Source: Anaerolineaceae bacterium UBA6801
GTDB taxonomy: Bacteria; Chloroflexota; Anaerolineae; Anaerolineales; Anaerolineaceae
NCBI GenBank assembly: GCA_002452315.1
Contig: DKFH01000195.1
Location: 1 to 17,210 of the forward strand
DNA length: 17,210 bases
Direction: 5' to 3'
The notes beneath the pieces are model-generated. The model ran no database searches. It saw only the letters and a program-made list of their open reading frames with translations, and was not told where the DNA came from. Position 1 is the first letter of the stretch, and each line of letters starts with the position of its first letter. Below, one piece after another: positions 1 to 6,409 of this stretch. A program made the position numbers and the translations under genes.

Positions 1-396
1 AGAGAGAAGTTGATGATTGTGCTCACGATAGACAACCTGGAATTTGCTTATCGTTCAGGCCGGGTTGGAAAATTGCAGGCCGCGCTGACCTCATTTTTGA
101 AAATCAAACCGATTATTTCGCTGAAGGATGGAATGCTGAGTGTGTCGGAAATGGTACGGACTCGCCGGAAGTCGCTGGAGCGGATTATTGCTAAAATTGA
201 GGAACAATTCCCGGGACAGGCGATCAAAGTCGCCATTGTTCATTCACAGGATCAAAATACTGCCGATATCCTTAAAGAGATGATCACAGATGCGATGAAC
301 GTCACAGAGACGATCTTTACTGAGCTTTCGATCTCTGTGGCCGCCAACCTGGGCCCAAAAACAGTAGGGATTGTCGCCATCCCGGATAACATTTAA
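1..396 (+). CDS. DegV family fatty-acid-binding protein, C-terminal fragment (5' end outside window)
   Basis: The reading frame is open from the first base, so this is the 3' part of a longer gene. The visible 131 residues match the C-terminal lobe of DegV (FakB-like) proteins. They show the run around KIKPIISLKDG followed by a helix rich in R and K, an AIVHS strand, and a C-terminal GPKTVGIVAI strand. DegV/FakB proteins bind a fatty acid; in Firmicutes they present it to the kinase FakA for phosphorylation and use in phospholipid synthesis. Whether this protein works with a FakA cannot be judged here, and the N-terminal lobe is missing. The ATG at 13 and the TTG at 10 are internal codons, not starts. 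The stop at 394-396 touches the ribosome binding site of the next gene, so the two are probably cotranscribed. Confidence 0.85.
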   Translation, partial: REKLMIVLTIDNLEFAYRSGRVGKLQAALTSFLKIKPIISLKDGMLSVSEMVRTRRKSLERIIAKIEEQFPGQAIKVAIVHSQDQNTADILKEMITDAMNVTETIFTELSISVAANLGPKTVGIVAIPDNI

Positions 397-409
397 GGAG
401 GGATTGAGG

Positions 410-658
410 ATGAGAGAGCACGAATCAACCTATGAAGACTTAATTGCGCTAGAGCGATCGCTGAAGTCTAAATTTCATCCCATAAAACCTGATCAGCAGT
501 TTGTGGGAAATTTACGCGCCCGGCTTGAATCCTCACCTGATTATCAGCAACAGCGTAAAACAGCCTATATTTTCATCACCATGGCTGGCGGTTTGCTCTT
601 TGGGCTGATCATCTTTTTGATTGGTAAAGGATTGTTGGGAGAATCAAGAGGGGCGTGA
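410..658 (+). CDS. Small single-pass membrane protein, function unknown
   Basis: This is an 82-residue protein starting at the ATG at 410, chosen because an AAGGAGGG ribosome binding site lies at 395-402. The in-frame TTG at 371 is upstream but lies inside the degV end and has no such site. Residues 1-50 are charged and helical (EDLIALERSLKSKF, then a PDQQFVGNLRARL stretch). Residues 51-71 form one hydrophobic membrane segment, followed by a short GKGLLGESRGA tail. The PD-x-x-F-x-x-x-L-x-x-RL pattern resembles the segment just before the membrane helix in some anti-sigma-like proteins. No zinc-finger or other sigma-binding domain is present, so that is not a functional call. It is probably in one transcript with the degV gene, 13 bp downstream of its stop. 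Confidence 0.7.
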   Translation: MREHESTYEDLIALERSLKSKFHPIKPDQQFVGNLRARLESSPDYQQQRKTAYIFITMAGGLLFGLIIFLIGKGLLGESRGA

Positions 659-705
659 TTCCTGGGAAGAATTACGCCCATCAGTAATTGTTTGATCAAT
701 TGAAA

Positions 706-954
706 TTACAAGCCCAAGGCAGTTAGTTTGTCTATCAATTCTTGATTGCGGGGTTCTACCAGGATGCTGTCATCTGGAAAGAAGATTGTGGGAACACTTC
801 GATTGCCCTGGTTGGTGGCTTTTACCAATGTTTCTCCATCTTTATCTTGATCAATATCGATCCAGTCGTAATCAATTTGGCGCTCATCGAGTATCCTCAG
901 CGCACGTCTTGTATCTCCACACCAGCGTGTGCCATACACTTTGATTTTTTCCAT
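706..954 (-). CDS. Glutaredoxin/mycoredoxin-like protein with a CGDT active site
   Basis: This 82-residue protein has the compact thioredoxin fold of glutaredoxins. It shows a beta strand (KVYGTRW), the active-site turn C12-G-D-T15, a helix (RRALRILDER), a second strand (YDWIDID) and the cis-proline segment RSVPT (P55). Length and order fit NrdH/mycoredoxin-type proteins, which reduce mixed disulfides or disulfides in the cytoplasm. Those proteins usually have C-x-x-C; here the second cysteine is a threonine, so a monothiol mechanism is expected. The start at 954 is supported by an AAGGAG ribosome binding site about 9 bases upstream on the minus strand. It converges with the small membrane gene at 410-658, with only 47 bp between the stops. 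The upstream region carries a perfect palindrome (985-1002). Confidence 0.85.
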   Translation of the reverse strand: MEKIKVYGTRWCGDTRRALRILDERQIDYDWIDIDQDKDGETLVKATNQGNRSVPTIFFPDDSILVEPRNQELIDKLTALGL

Positions 955-984
955 TTACTCAACTCCTTCTTGCATATGCTTGAT

Positions 985-1002
985 ATCATCGTTAACGATG
1001 AT
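985..1002. promoter_or_regulatory. 18-bp perfect palindrome upstream of the glutaredoxin gene; possible operator
   Basis: ATCATCGTTAACGATGAT is an exact inverted repeat with no spacer, 30 bp upstream of the start codon at 954. On the minus strand it overlaps or follows weak promoter-like hexamers: TTGGAT at 1014-1019 with TTAACG 17 bases on, or TTTAAC followed after 17 bases by TAAATC. A dimeric regulator binding here would be placed to control the glutaredoxin-like gene. No regulator gene is adjacent, and the promoter hexamers are poor matches, so the operator role is inference. Confidence 0.4.
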
Positions 1003-1073
1003 TTATGGGACGATCCAAGATTGTTAAATGCCACTGATTTTGTGTCATTGCCGACTTGATTTCACAGTATTCA

Positions 1074-1313
1074 TCCTAATCACACCAATGCATAAACCAC
1101 TACCTGATAGGTATTTTACCAACGTATAGGCTAGAGTGATTGATTGTGTAGAAAGTTGGCTGAATAAACGAAATTTGTATTCCAAACCTCTTTTGATGCA
1201 TGGCTATTGTCTTGTGGTTGCCCTTCAGCCAATTATCAGGCTATGCTTTGCACGCCCAGATTATTTTTAATCGTTAAATAAAAAACCCACCCAAGTTTTC
1301 TGGGCAGGCTTCA
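1074..1313. repeat. Long direct repeat, left copy (240 bp); probable target-site duplication
   Basis: By eye this 240-bp stretch is identical to 1736-1975 with no mismatch, at an offset of 662 bp. Its right edge falls exactly at the terminal inverted repeat of the element at 1314-1735. It contains a copy (1276-1309) of the terminator hairpin of the DUF4870-like gene, a short TACCTGATAGGTA palindrome (1101-1113), and a 9-bp inverted repeat, TTGGCTGAA at 1156-1164 against TTCAGCCAA at 1224-1232. No coding frame of note is present. The left flank (955-1073) shows no similarity to the element. Confidence 0.9.
1276..1309 (-). terminator. Duplicated copy of a rho-independent terminator (minus strand)
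   Basis: This is identical to the hairpin at 1938-1971, carried in the left direct repeat. On the minus strand the arms GCCTGCCCA and TGGGTGGGT pair over 9 positions including three G-T pairs, with a 7-base loop and a run of six T. Here it lies upstream of the glutaredoxin-like gene and would stop leftward transcription leaving the inserted element. Confidence 0.55.
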
Positions 1314-1735
1314 CCTGAGTTTCTCAAATTAGTGCCCCAAAGAAAATACAGTGTGTGATGTCTTAATTTATTTTTTAGGTTCTATTTAAAAAACCTTTAA
1401 TTCCAATATATTTGAAATGAAATTTCACATAAACAAATCTACTTTTGGTGGCCTCCTGTGGTGTATTTCTTATTAACACCCAGGTTTATGAGGTTTTCAG
1501 GGATCCGTATATAGAAATTCAGGTAATTCTAGGGACTAATCATGATTTTTGAGAGTGTTTCCATCATCTAATGTTGTTTCTTTATTAAAATGTGACCTGA
1601 AATACTTTGTTAGCTTATTGAATTCCTTTATGAGTAAGATGATCGAATTTTTTGTTTTCTACACTGGTTAGTGTCCCAAAAATTACGAATTTACCCGTAA
1701 AAATAGCAGAAATTTGGATAAATGAGAAACTCAGG
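1314..1735. mobile_element. 422-bp non-autonomous element (MITE-like) with 13-bp terminal inverted repeats
   Basis: The element begins CCTGAGTTTCTCA and ends TGAGAAACTCAGG, a perfect 13-bp terminal inverted repeat, and it abuts the two 240-bp direct repeats with no extra base. The interior is clearly more AT-rich than the flanking genes and holds no open frame that could encode a transposase. It would therefore have to be moved by an enzyme supplied from elsewhere. Near each end sits a related motif: TTAGTGCCCCAAAG at the left (from 1329) and TTAGTGTCCCAAAAA at the right (from 1667), in the same orientation. The very long flanking duplication recalls IS1634 and IS1549, insertion sequences reported to produce direct repeats of up to several hundred base pairs. 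Family assignment rests on that behaviour only, as no transposase is visible. Confidence 0.75.
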
Positions 1736-1975
1736 TCCTAATCACACCAATGCATAAACCACTACCTGATAGGTATTTTACCAACGTATAGGCTAGAGTG
1801 ATTGATTGTGTAGAAAGTTGGCTGAATAAACGAAATTTGTATTCCAAACCTCTTTTGATGCATGGCTATTGTCTTGTGGTTGCCCTTCAGCCAATTATCA
1901 GGCTATGCTTTGCACGCCCAGATTATTTTTAATCGTTAAATAAAAAACCCACCCAAGTTTTCTGGGCAGGCTTCA
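1736..1975. repeat. Long direct repeat, right copy (240 bp); probable target-site duplication
   Basis: This is the exact second copy of 1074-1313. Its left edge coincides with the end of the element's right inverted repeat, and its right edge lies 17 bp past the stop codon of the DUF4870-like gene. It keeps the terminator of that gene at 1938-1971, so it preserves the original 3' context of the gene after insertion. Confidence 0.9.
1938..1971 (-). terminator. Rho-independent terminator of the DUF4870-like gene
   Basis: On the minus strand, 22 bp after the stop codon at 1993-1995, the sequence GCCTGCCCA, loop GAAAACT, TGGGTGGGT is followed by TTTTTT. The stem has 9 pairs, three of them G-T. 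Position and orientation fit the end of the gene at 1993-2334. Confidence 0.65.
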
Positions 1976-1992
1976 TGTATTTGATTAAGTAA

Positions 1993-2334
1993 TTAATCTG
2001 CCCAGCCTTGTTTCTTAACAAAATCCGTAAGAACAGGGATGTTGACATACTCGCCATTGTAAGCTTTGATCCCCCAAATGATCTGGAAAACCGCAGCTGC
2101 TGTCCAGGTTATGCACCCAATAAAAACAAACGGGATTAGAAGAGAAGAAACCACCGCTGCAACGATCCCGAAAGCGAGTGCTTGGGGATAATGCGCTTTG
2201 AGGAAGGGCCGGTTTTTCTTGTCCTCAATCAGCAATAAAACAATGGGGATGAGGGGTGTAAAAAGATAGGCTAACAAAGCCCATAATTTATCGTCACTGG
2301 TGATGTTTGGATCTAGAATTTTTTCCTCAGTCAT
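1993..2334 (-). CDS. DUF4870/Tic20-like small membrane protein
   Basis: This 113-residue protein has a polar N-terminus (SDDKLWALLAYLF), a first hydrophobic segment at about residues 17-37, a charged loop (IEDKKNRPFLKAHYPQA) and two further hydrophobic segments at about 52-70 and 72-93. It ends in a polar tail. The order 'DDK-W-LL-Y ... hydrophobic ... HYPQALAF ... IWGIKAYNGE' is that of DUF4870-type proteins, whose role in bacteria is not established. The start is supported by AGGAGG at 2341-2346 (minus strand, 6 bases before ATG). A TTGGCA/TATTAC promoter candidate lies just upstream, and a hairpin terminator follows the stop. It is divergent from fmt and appears to be a single-gene transcript. 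Confidence 0.8.
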   Translation of the reverse strand: MTEEKILDPNITSDDKLWALLAYLFTPLIPIVLLLIEDKKNRPFLKAHYPQALAFGIVAAVVSSLLIPFVFIGCITWTAAAVFQIIWGIKAYNGEYVNIPVLTDFVKKQGWAD

Positions 2335-2351
2335 GCTTTGCCTCCTGTATG

Positions 2352-2381
2352 GTAATAAGTGAATCAGTAGCCAGTTGCCAA
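2352..2381 (-). promoter_or_regulatory. Candidate sigma70-type promoter for the DUF4870-like gene
   Basis: On the minus strand TTGGCA (2376-2381) is followed after 18 bases by TATTAC (2352-2357), about 17 bp before the start codon at 2334. The hexamers are reasonable but not exact, and the leader would be very short. Confidence 0.35.
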
Positions 2382-2455
2382 CATTGAGTGAAGTATATCA
2401 TCAATTTCAAAAAACCTCAAAATTATCTCCTTTTGATGAAAGATGATGTGTTAAA

Positions 2456-3388
2456 ATGAACCACATGGATCAACGGATCGTTTTCATGGGCTCGCCCGAT
2501 TTCGCGCTGCCAACGCTCGCTGCACTGGCAAATGCTTTCAACGTTGTTGGTGTGATTACCCAACCTGATCGGCCGGCTGGGCGCGGGCGAAAAATGCAAC
2601 CCCCAGAGGTGAAGGTCCTGGCCGAAACACTGGGGTTACCGATCATTCAGCCGTTTTCGCTTAAAACGCCCGAATCTATTGAGGCCATTCGCAACCTCTC
2701 ACCCGACGTGATTGTTGTGGCCGCTTTTGGCCAAATCCTCAGACAAAACATCCTCACAATACCAACCTTTGGCTGCGTGAATGTCCATGCCTCATTGCTC
2801 CCCCGCTGGCGGGGTGCTGCGCCAATCCAGGCGGCTGTTTTACACGATGAGGTCAGCGGCGTCACGATCATGAAAATGGACCAGGGGCTGGATACTGGCC
2901 CGATCCTCAGCCAACGTTCACTGCCCATTCCGCCGGACATAACGGCCGGTGTTTTAAGCGAACAATTAGCCCATTTGGGCGCAGAACTATTGGTCGAAAC
3001 TTTGCCCGCGTATTTTGCTGGAGAAATCGAACCCCAACCGCAAAATGAGACCGAAGCAACCTACGCGCCAAAGCTCTCCAAGGCTGATGGTGAGCTGGAC
3101 TTTAATCAGCCGGCCGAATATTTGGCCCGCCAAGTGCGCGCTTACAATCCCTGGCCAGGTACATTCGGCTATTTCAAAGGGACATCGGTGAAGATTTTTC
3201 AGGCACACGCCGTTGACCAAAGGCTTACAAAACCCGGAAAACGCTACATTGTTGAGAACCAGCCGGCCTGGGGTACTCGAAATGGGCTGCTGGTGTTGGA
3301 TGAACTGCAGGCGGCTGGTAAAAAACGCATGTCTGGTGAGGAGTTTTTACGAGGTACTCGTGATTGGTTAGCAGAACAGGAGGAATAA
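2456..3388 (+). CDS. fmt: Methionyl-tRNA formyltransferase
   Basis: Fmt transfers a formyl group from 10-formyltetrahydrofolate to Met-tRNA(fMet), giving the initiator tRNA used in bacterial translation. The 310-residue protein is the usual length. The N-terminal formyltransferase domain (about 1-205) carries the signature V-N109-V-H111-ASLLPRWRGAAPIQ and the catalytic aspartate in GLDTGP (about 146), with the tRNA-contacting loop PAGRGRK at 40-46. The C-terminal domain (about 210-310) includes the RQVRAYNPWPGTF stretch typical of Fmt. The start is uncertain: the ATGs at 2456 and 2465 are in frame and neither has a clear ribosome binding site. The upstream region is AT-rich and shared with the divergent membrane gene. 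It is closely coupled to glpK (5 bp gap). Confidence 0.95.
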   Translation: MNHMDQRIVFMGSPDFALPTLAALANAFNVVGVITQPDRPAGRGRKMQPPEVKVLAETLGLPIIQPFSLKTPESIEAIRNLSPDVIVVAAFGQILRQNILTIPTFGCVNVHASLLPRWRGAAPIQAAVLHDEVSGVTIMKMDQGLDTGPILSQRSLPIPPDITAGVLSEQLAHLGAELLVETLPAYFAGEIEPQPQNETEATYAPKLSKADGELDFNQPAEYLARQVRAYNPWPGTFGYFKGTSVKIFQAHAVDQRLTKPGKRYIVENQPAWGTRNGLLVLDELQAAGKKRMSGEEFLRGTRDWLAEQEE

Positions 3389-3393
3389 CACGG

Positions 3394-4893
3394 ATGAAAC
3401 AGTATGTGATGGCAATTGATCAGGGCACCACCAGCACCCGAGCGATGATTTTCGATCATGCGGGCGCAGTGGTGGGCGTCAGGCAGAAGGAGCACGAACA
3501 ACATTATCCCCAACCGGGCTGGGTGGAGCATGACCCATTGGAGATCTGGTCGTCAACCCAGTTTGTGGTCCAGGGCGTTTTGAATGATCACGACCTGACC
3601 GTCGCAGACCTGGCGGCAATCGGGATCACCAACCAGCGCGAAACCACCCTGGTGTGGGACCGGGAAACCGGCAAGCCGTACTACCCAGCGATTGTGTGGC
3701 AGGACACGCGTACCGATAAACTCTGCAACCAACTGGCCAAAGACGGCGGGCAGAACCGCTTCCGCGATATCACGGGGCTGCCCTTGGCAACCTATTTTGC
3801 CGGGCCAAAAATCGCCTGGATGTTGGAAAATGTCCCTGGCTTGCGTGAAGAGGCCCAATCAGGCAAAGCCATTTTTGGGACGGTAGATACCTGGTTGATC
3901 TGGAACCTGACCGGCGGTCCGCAAGGGGGTGTGCATGTCACTGACGTGACCAATGCCTCACGGACATTGTTGATGGATTTACACACCCTGGATTGGGACC
4001 AGGGTATGCTCTCGATACTGGATATCCCCAGGCAAATGCTGCCAGAAATCAAGCCATCTTCAACGGTTTACGGGACGGCTGTGGGGGTGCTTTCCGGTGT
4101 GCCGGTGGCGGGTATTCTGGGCGATCAACAGGCGGCCTTGTTTGGCCAGGCTTGCTACGACGCCGGCGAGGCCAAGAACACCTATGGCACCGGCTGTTTT
4201 ATGCTGATGAACACCGGACATGAAGCGGTCCCCAGCAAGTCGGGGTTGCTGACGACAGTTGGTTACCAGATCGGAGAGCAACCCGTGGTTTATGCCCTGG
4301 AGGGGTCAATTGCCATTACCGGCGCATTGGTGCAGTGGCTGCGTGATAACCTGCGCATGATCAATTCGGCTGCAGAAGTCGAAACCCTTGCGGAGACCGT
4401 GGAAGACACCGGGGGCATTTATTTTGTGCCAGCTTTTTCGGGATTATTTGCGCCCTATTGGCGCAGCGATGCGCGCGGTGCGATTGTGGGGATGACCCGT
4501 TACATCAACCGCGGTCATATTGCCCGGGCTGCCCTCGAAGCGACCGCCTACCAAACCCGCGAGGTGCTGGATGCCATGGAGAAGGACTCGAATGTGAAAT
4601 TGAGGGCCCTAAAAGTGGATGGGGGGATGGTGGTGAACACGTTGTTGATGCAGTTCCAGGCGGATATTCTCAACGTGCCGGTGATCCGGCCAGTGGTATC
4701 CGAAACCACCAGCCTGGGAGCGGCTTATGCGGCAGGGCTGGCAGTTGGTTTCTGGCCAGATATCAATTCCCTACGCAAAAATTGGCAGGAGGATCACCGC
4801 TGGGAGCCATGTATGCCGGAAGCGGTACGCTCAGAAAAATATGCTGGATGGAAGAAGGCCGTCACCCGCACCTTTGATTGGGTCGAGGAATAA
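3394..4893 (+). CDS. glpK: Glycerol kinase
   Basis: This enzyme phosphorylates glycerol with ATP to sn-glycerol-3-phosphate, feeding glycolysis or lipid synthesis. The 499-residue FGGY-family protein has the N-terminal phosphate-binding DQGTTSTR (9-16) and glycerol-binding NQRETT (80-85, R82 and E83). It also has WQDTRT (102-107), the catalytic GDQQAALFG (D244) and the C-terminal GAAYAAGLAVGFW nucleotide-binding region. The ATG at 3394 is chosen over an earlier in-frame GTG because AGGAGG lies at 3378-3383 and the alternative would run into fmt. The segment before GDQQ has no histidine, unlike PTS-regulated Firmicutes enzymes, so HPr control is unlikely. No glpF or glpD is nearby. It is cotranscribed with fmt, an unusual pairing with no obvious functional link, and ends at a hairpin terminator. 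Confidence 0.97.
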   Translation: MKQYVMAIDQGTTSTRAMIFDHAGAVVGVRQKEHEQHYPQPGWVEHDPLEIWSSTQFVVQGVLNDHDLTVADLAAIGITNQRETTLVWDRETGKPYYPAIVWQDTRTDKLCNQLAKDGGQNRFRDITGLPLATYFAGPKIAWMLENVPGLREEAQSGKAIFGTVDTWLIWNLTGGPQGGVHVTDVTNASRTLLMDLHTLDWDQGMLSILDIPRQMLPEIKPSSTVYGTAVGVLSGVPVAGILGDQQAALFGQACYDAGEAKNTYGTGCFMLMNTGHEAVPSKSGLLTTVGYQIGEQPVVYALEGSIAITGALVQWLRDNLRMINSAAEVETLAETVEDTGGIYFVPAFSGLFAPYWRSDARGAIVGMTRYINRGHIARAALEATAYQTREVLDAMEKDSNVKLRALKVDGGMVVNTLLMQFQADILNVPVIRPVVSETTSLGAAYAAGLAVGFWPDINSLRKNWQEDHRWEPCMPEAVRSEKYAGWKKAVTRTFDWVEE

Positions 4894-4926
4894 CCTAAAA
4901 GCTTTTTTCAGGCAGTATTGACTTAT

Positions 4927-4970
4927 CTGGCGGTATTCGGTGAAGGTTGCCGCCAGTTTGGTTTTGTGCT
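4927..4970 (+). terminator. Rho-independent terminator after glpK
   Basis: CTGGCGG (4927-4933) pairs exactly with CCGCCAG (4950-4956) across a 16-base loop and is followed by TTTGGTTTTG. It lies 33 bp after the glpK stop, between glpK and the convergent dehydratase gene. The T tract is interrupted by GG, so efficiency is uncertain. Confidence 0.55.
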
Positions 4971-5009
4971 TAATTTAATGGGTAATTGCCAAAATGCTGG
5001 CGTGGCTGG

Positions 5010-5348
5010 TCAGCGATAAAGCGCGTCCGTCTTGGCAGCCATGATGAAATCATTCCTGTGCAAGCCCTTGAAATTGTGGGTCCACCATTCGATGGTCGCG
5101 TTGCCCCAGGTGAGGGTGATCAAGGGGTGATGGCCCTGTTCTTCTGCGATTTCGCCGACGGCATTGGTAAATTCAAGTGCTTCAACGAAATTATCGAATG
5201 TGTAAGTTCTTTTCAGCCGGGGTACACCCTCGACTTCGACGATTTCCCATTCAGGGATCTCGGGCTTTAATCGTGTAATTTCTGCTTCAGCAATCGGAGC
5301 GCTATCCTTGTTAAGCTTAACGCAGGTTTCATCAGCAATTTTTTTCAT
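5010..5348 (-). CDS. Pterin-4a-carbinolamine dehydratase (4a-hydroxytetrahydrobiopterin dehydratase)
   Basis: This enzyme dehydrates 4a-hydroxytetrahydropterin to quinonoid dihydropterin. In other bacteria it recycles the pterin cofactor of aromatic amino acid hydroxylases or helps tune folate and molybdopterin metabolism. The 112-residue protein is the family length and shows the core motif E-x-x-x-HHP (H73, H74, P75), then W81 and the WW-TH91-xxxGL segment containing the third active-site histidine. No phenylalanine hydroxylase gene lies in the window, so the actual substrate is open. The start at 5348 is supported by AAAGGA a few bases upstream. It converges on glpK and stands 53 bp downstream of the decayed hydrolase gene on the same strand. 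Widely used symbols for the family are phhB and pcd. Confidence 0.9.
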   Translation of the reverse strand: MKKIADETCVKLNKDSAPIAEAEITRLKPEIPEWEIVEVEGVPRLKRTYTFDNFVEALEFTNAVGEIAEEQGHHPLITLTWGNATIEWWTHNFKGLHRNDFIMAAKTDALYR

Positions 5349-5401
5349 CAGGTTTCCTTTTCACTAATTTTTCTTGATAATAGTCTACCGGAAGTCGCTA
5401 T

Positions 5402-6345
5402 CTATGTAAAATATCTGTCCAAGCTTAATGGGTTATGGCATTGACTGTTGTGTGGAATGGTGACCAACCACCCATTCTTGGTCGGCAGGAGGAGGACTTT
5501 TAAGTAGGCTTTCACTGCACCATTGTGCCGAATAAGCTGGTAGCTGTCTTTTTCTTGCGTTGAGATCATAAACCCGGCTGGAAGCTCAGCAGGATAAAAT
5601 GGTTGCTCGCCCGTTAGGGGAAATCCAAAGAAGAAGATGTGACCTTCAGCCAACCTGGCTTGACGGGCAGGTTCCAGTTCGGTAAAACTGCGGGTCATCT
5701 CCAGCGGCTCAAACACATTTTCCGCCAGGTAGTCTTCGAATTTGACGCCGGTCACCTCTGTAACGACCAGGGCGAGGATGTTATAGTTGGGTTGAAATAG
5801 TTGAAGGCCGTACCTGGTGGGGAGGTCAGCTCTGCCTGGCTGAGGTGGCACACAGTTTCTTCCGGGGTTGTTTCTTCAGTGACCAATGGCCGGCGCAGGC
5901 TGGCGTTTGACATACCGCTGGTGTGATTGAGCAGATGCCGAATGGTGATTTGTGATGCCGCAGTGCCGTCGGCAGTGGTGAACCATGGAAGGTAAGTCTG
6001 AACTGGCGCATCCAGGTCGACCAGTCCCTGGTCCACAAGCTGCATGACCGTCAGCGCGGTGAAGAATTTTGAGACCGATCCGATGAAGAAAGGTGTATCG
6101 GTTGTGACCGGACGTGACGAGCCAGCCGAGCCAAACCCATTTAAATAGACGATTTCTTCACCCTGGGTGATGGCAACTGCCATGCCTTCAAACCGGTGTC
6201 GCTGCATCCGGGTCTCAAGGTGAGTTCGTGCGGCTTCAAGGTTGGGTGTAAACGCACTTTCAGCGGCGGCCGCGCCGAAAGCTTATCCCGGGGTCAGGAG
6301 CAAACTCAGCAGAATGAGCAGAACAATCGGCCTTTTTATATCCAT
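5402..6345 (-). pseudogene. Decayed serine beta-lactamase-like hydrolase (class C/PBP fold)
   Basis: The original start is the ATG at 6345, preceded by GGAGG (minus strand, 6351-6355), followed by a good signal peptide (MDIKRPIVLLILLSLLLTPG). The frame is broken by an in-frame TAA at 6283-6285, right at the signal peptide end. The same frame continues into the catalytic domain with the nucleophile motif GSVSK (S-x-x-K) and HLLNHTSGM. Near 5788-5792 a one-base loss in a CCC run shifts the frame: 'FNYFNP' ends one frame and 'NYNILALVVTEVTG' (containing the Y-x-N tyrosine) continues in another. After LPAGFMIST the usual stretch of roughly 80-100 residues before the HxG motif is missing (QEKDSYQLIRHNG follows at once), and the C-terminus ends early at 5402. 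Intact relatives are secreted or membrane-tethered esterase or peptidase-like enzymes. Reinitiation at the ATG at 6207 would not restore the rest. Confidence 0.85.
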
Positions 6346-6409
6346 GGTACCCTCCGACGATTTACTTAACAGAAGGTAAGATCATTACAATTTTGAGTGA
6401 TACTGAGGA

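Noticed and set aside
672..712. Nested AATTG/CAATT and GTAATT/AATTAC arms between the convergent genes at 658 and 706, as a bidirectional terminator.
   Set aside because: The stem is short and AT-only, and no T tract follows on either strand.
742..1059. A 105-codon + strand open frame running from the glutaredoxin-like gene into the upstream spacer.
   Set aside because: It is antisense to a well-supported gene, has no ribosome binding site and has a composition unlike a protein. It crosses the palindrome.
2433..2457. TTGATG and TAAAAT just before fmt as its promoter.
   Set aside because: The spacing is only 13 bases and the second hexamer overlaps the start codon.
6266..6351. NotI, HindIII, SmaI, KpnI and NcoI recognition sequences crowded into about 86 bp, resembling a vector polylinker.
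   Set aside because: The stretch reads through as a natural ribosome binding site, signal peptide and mature N-terminus in one frame, apart from the TAA. Chance in GC-rich codons is the simpler reading.
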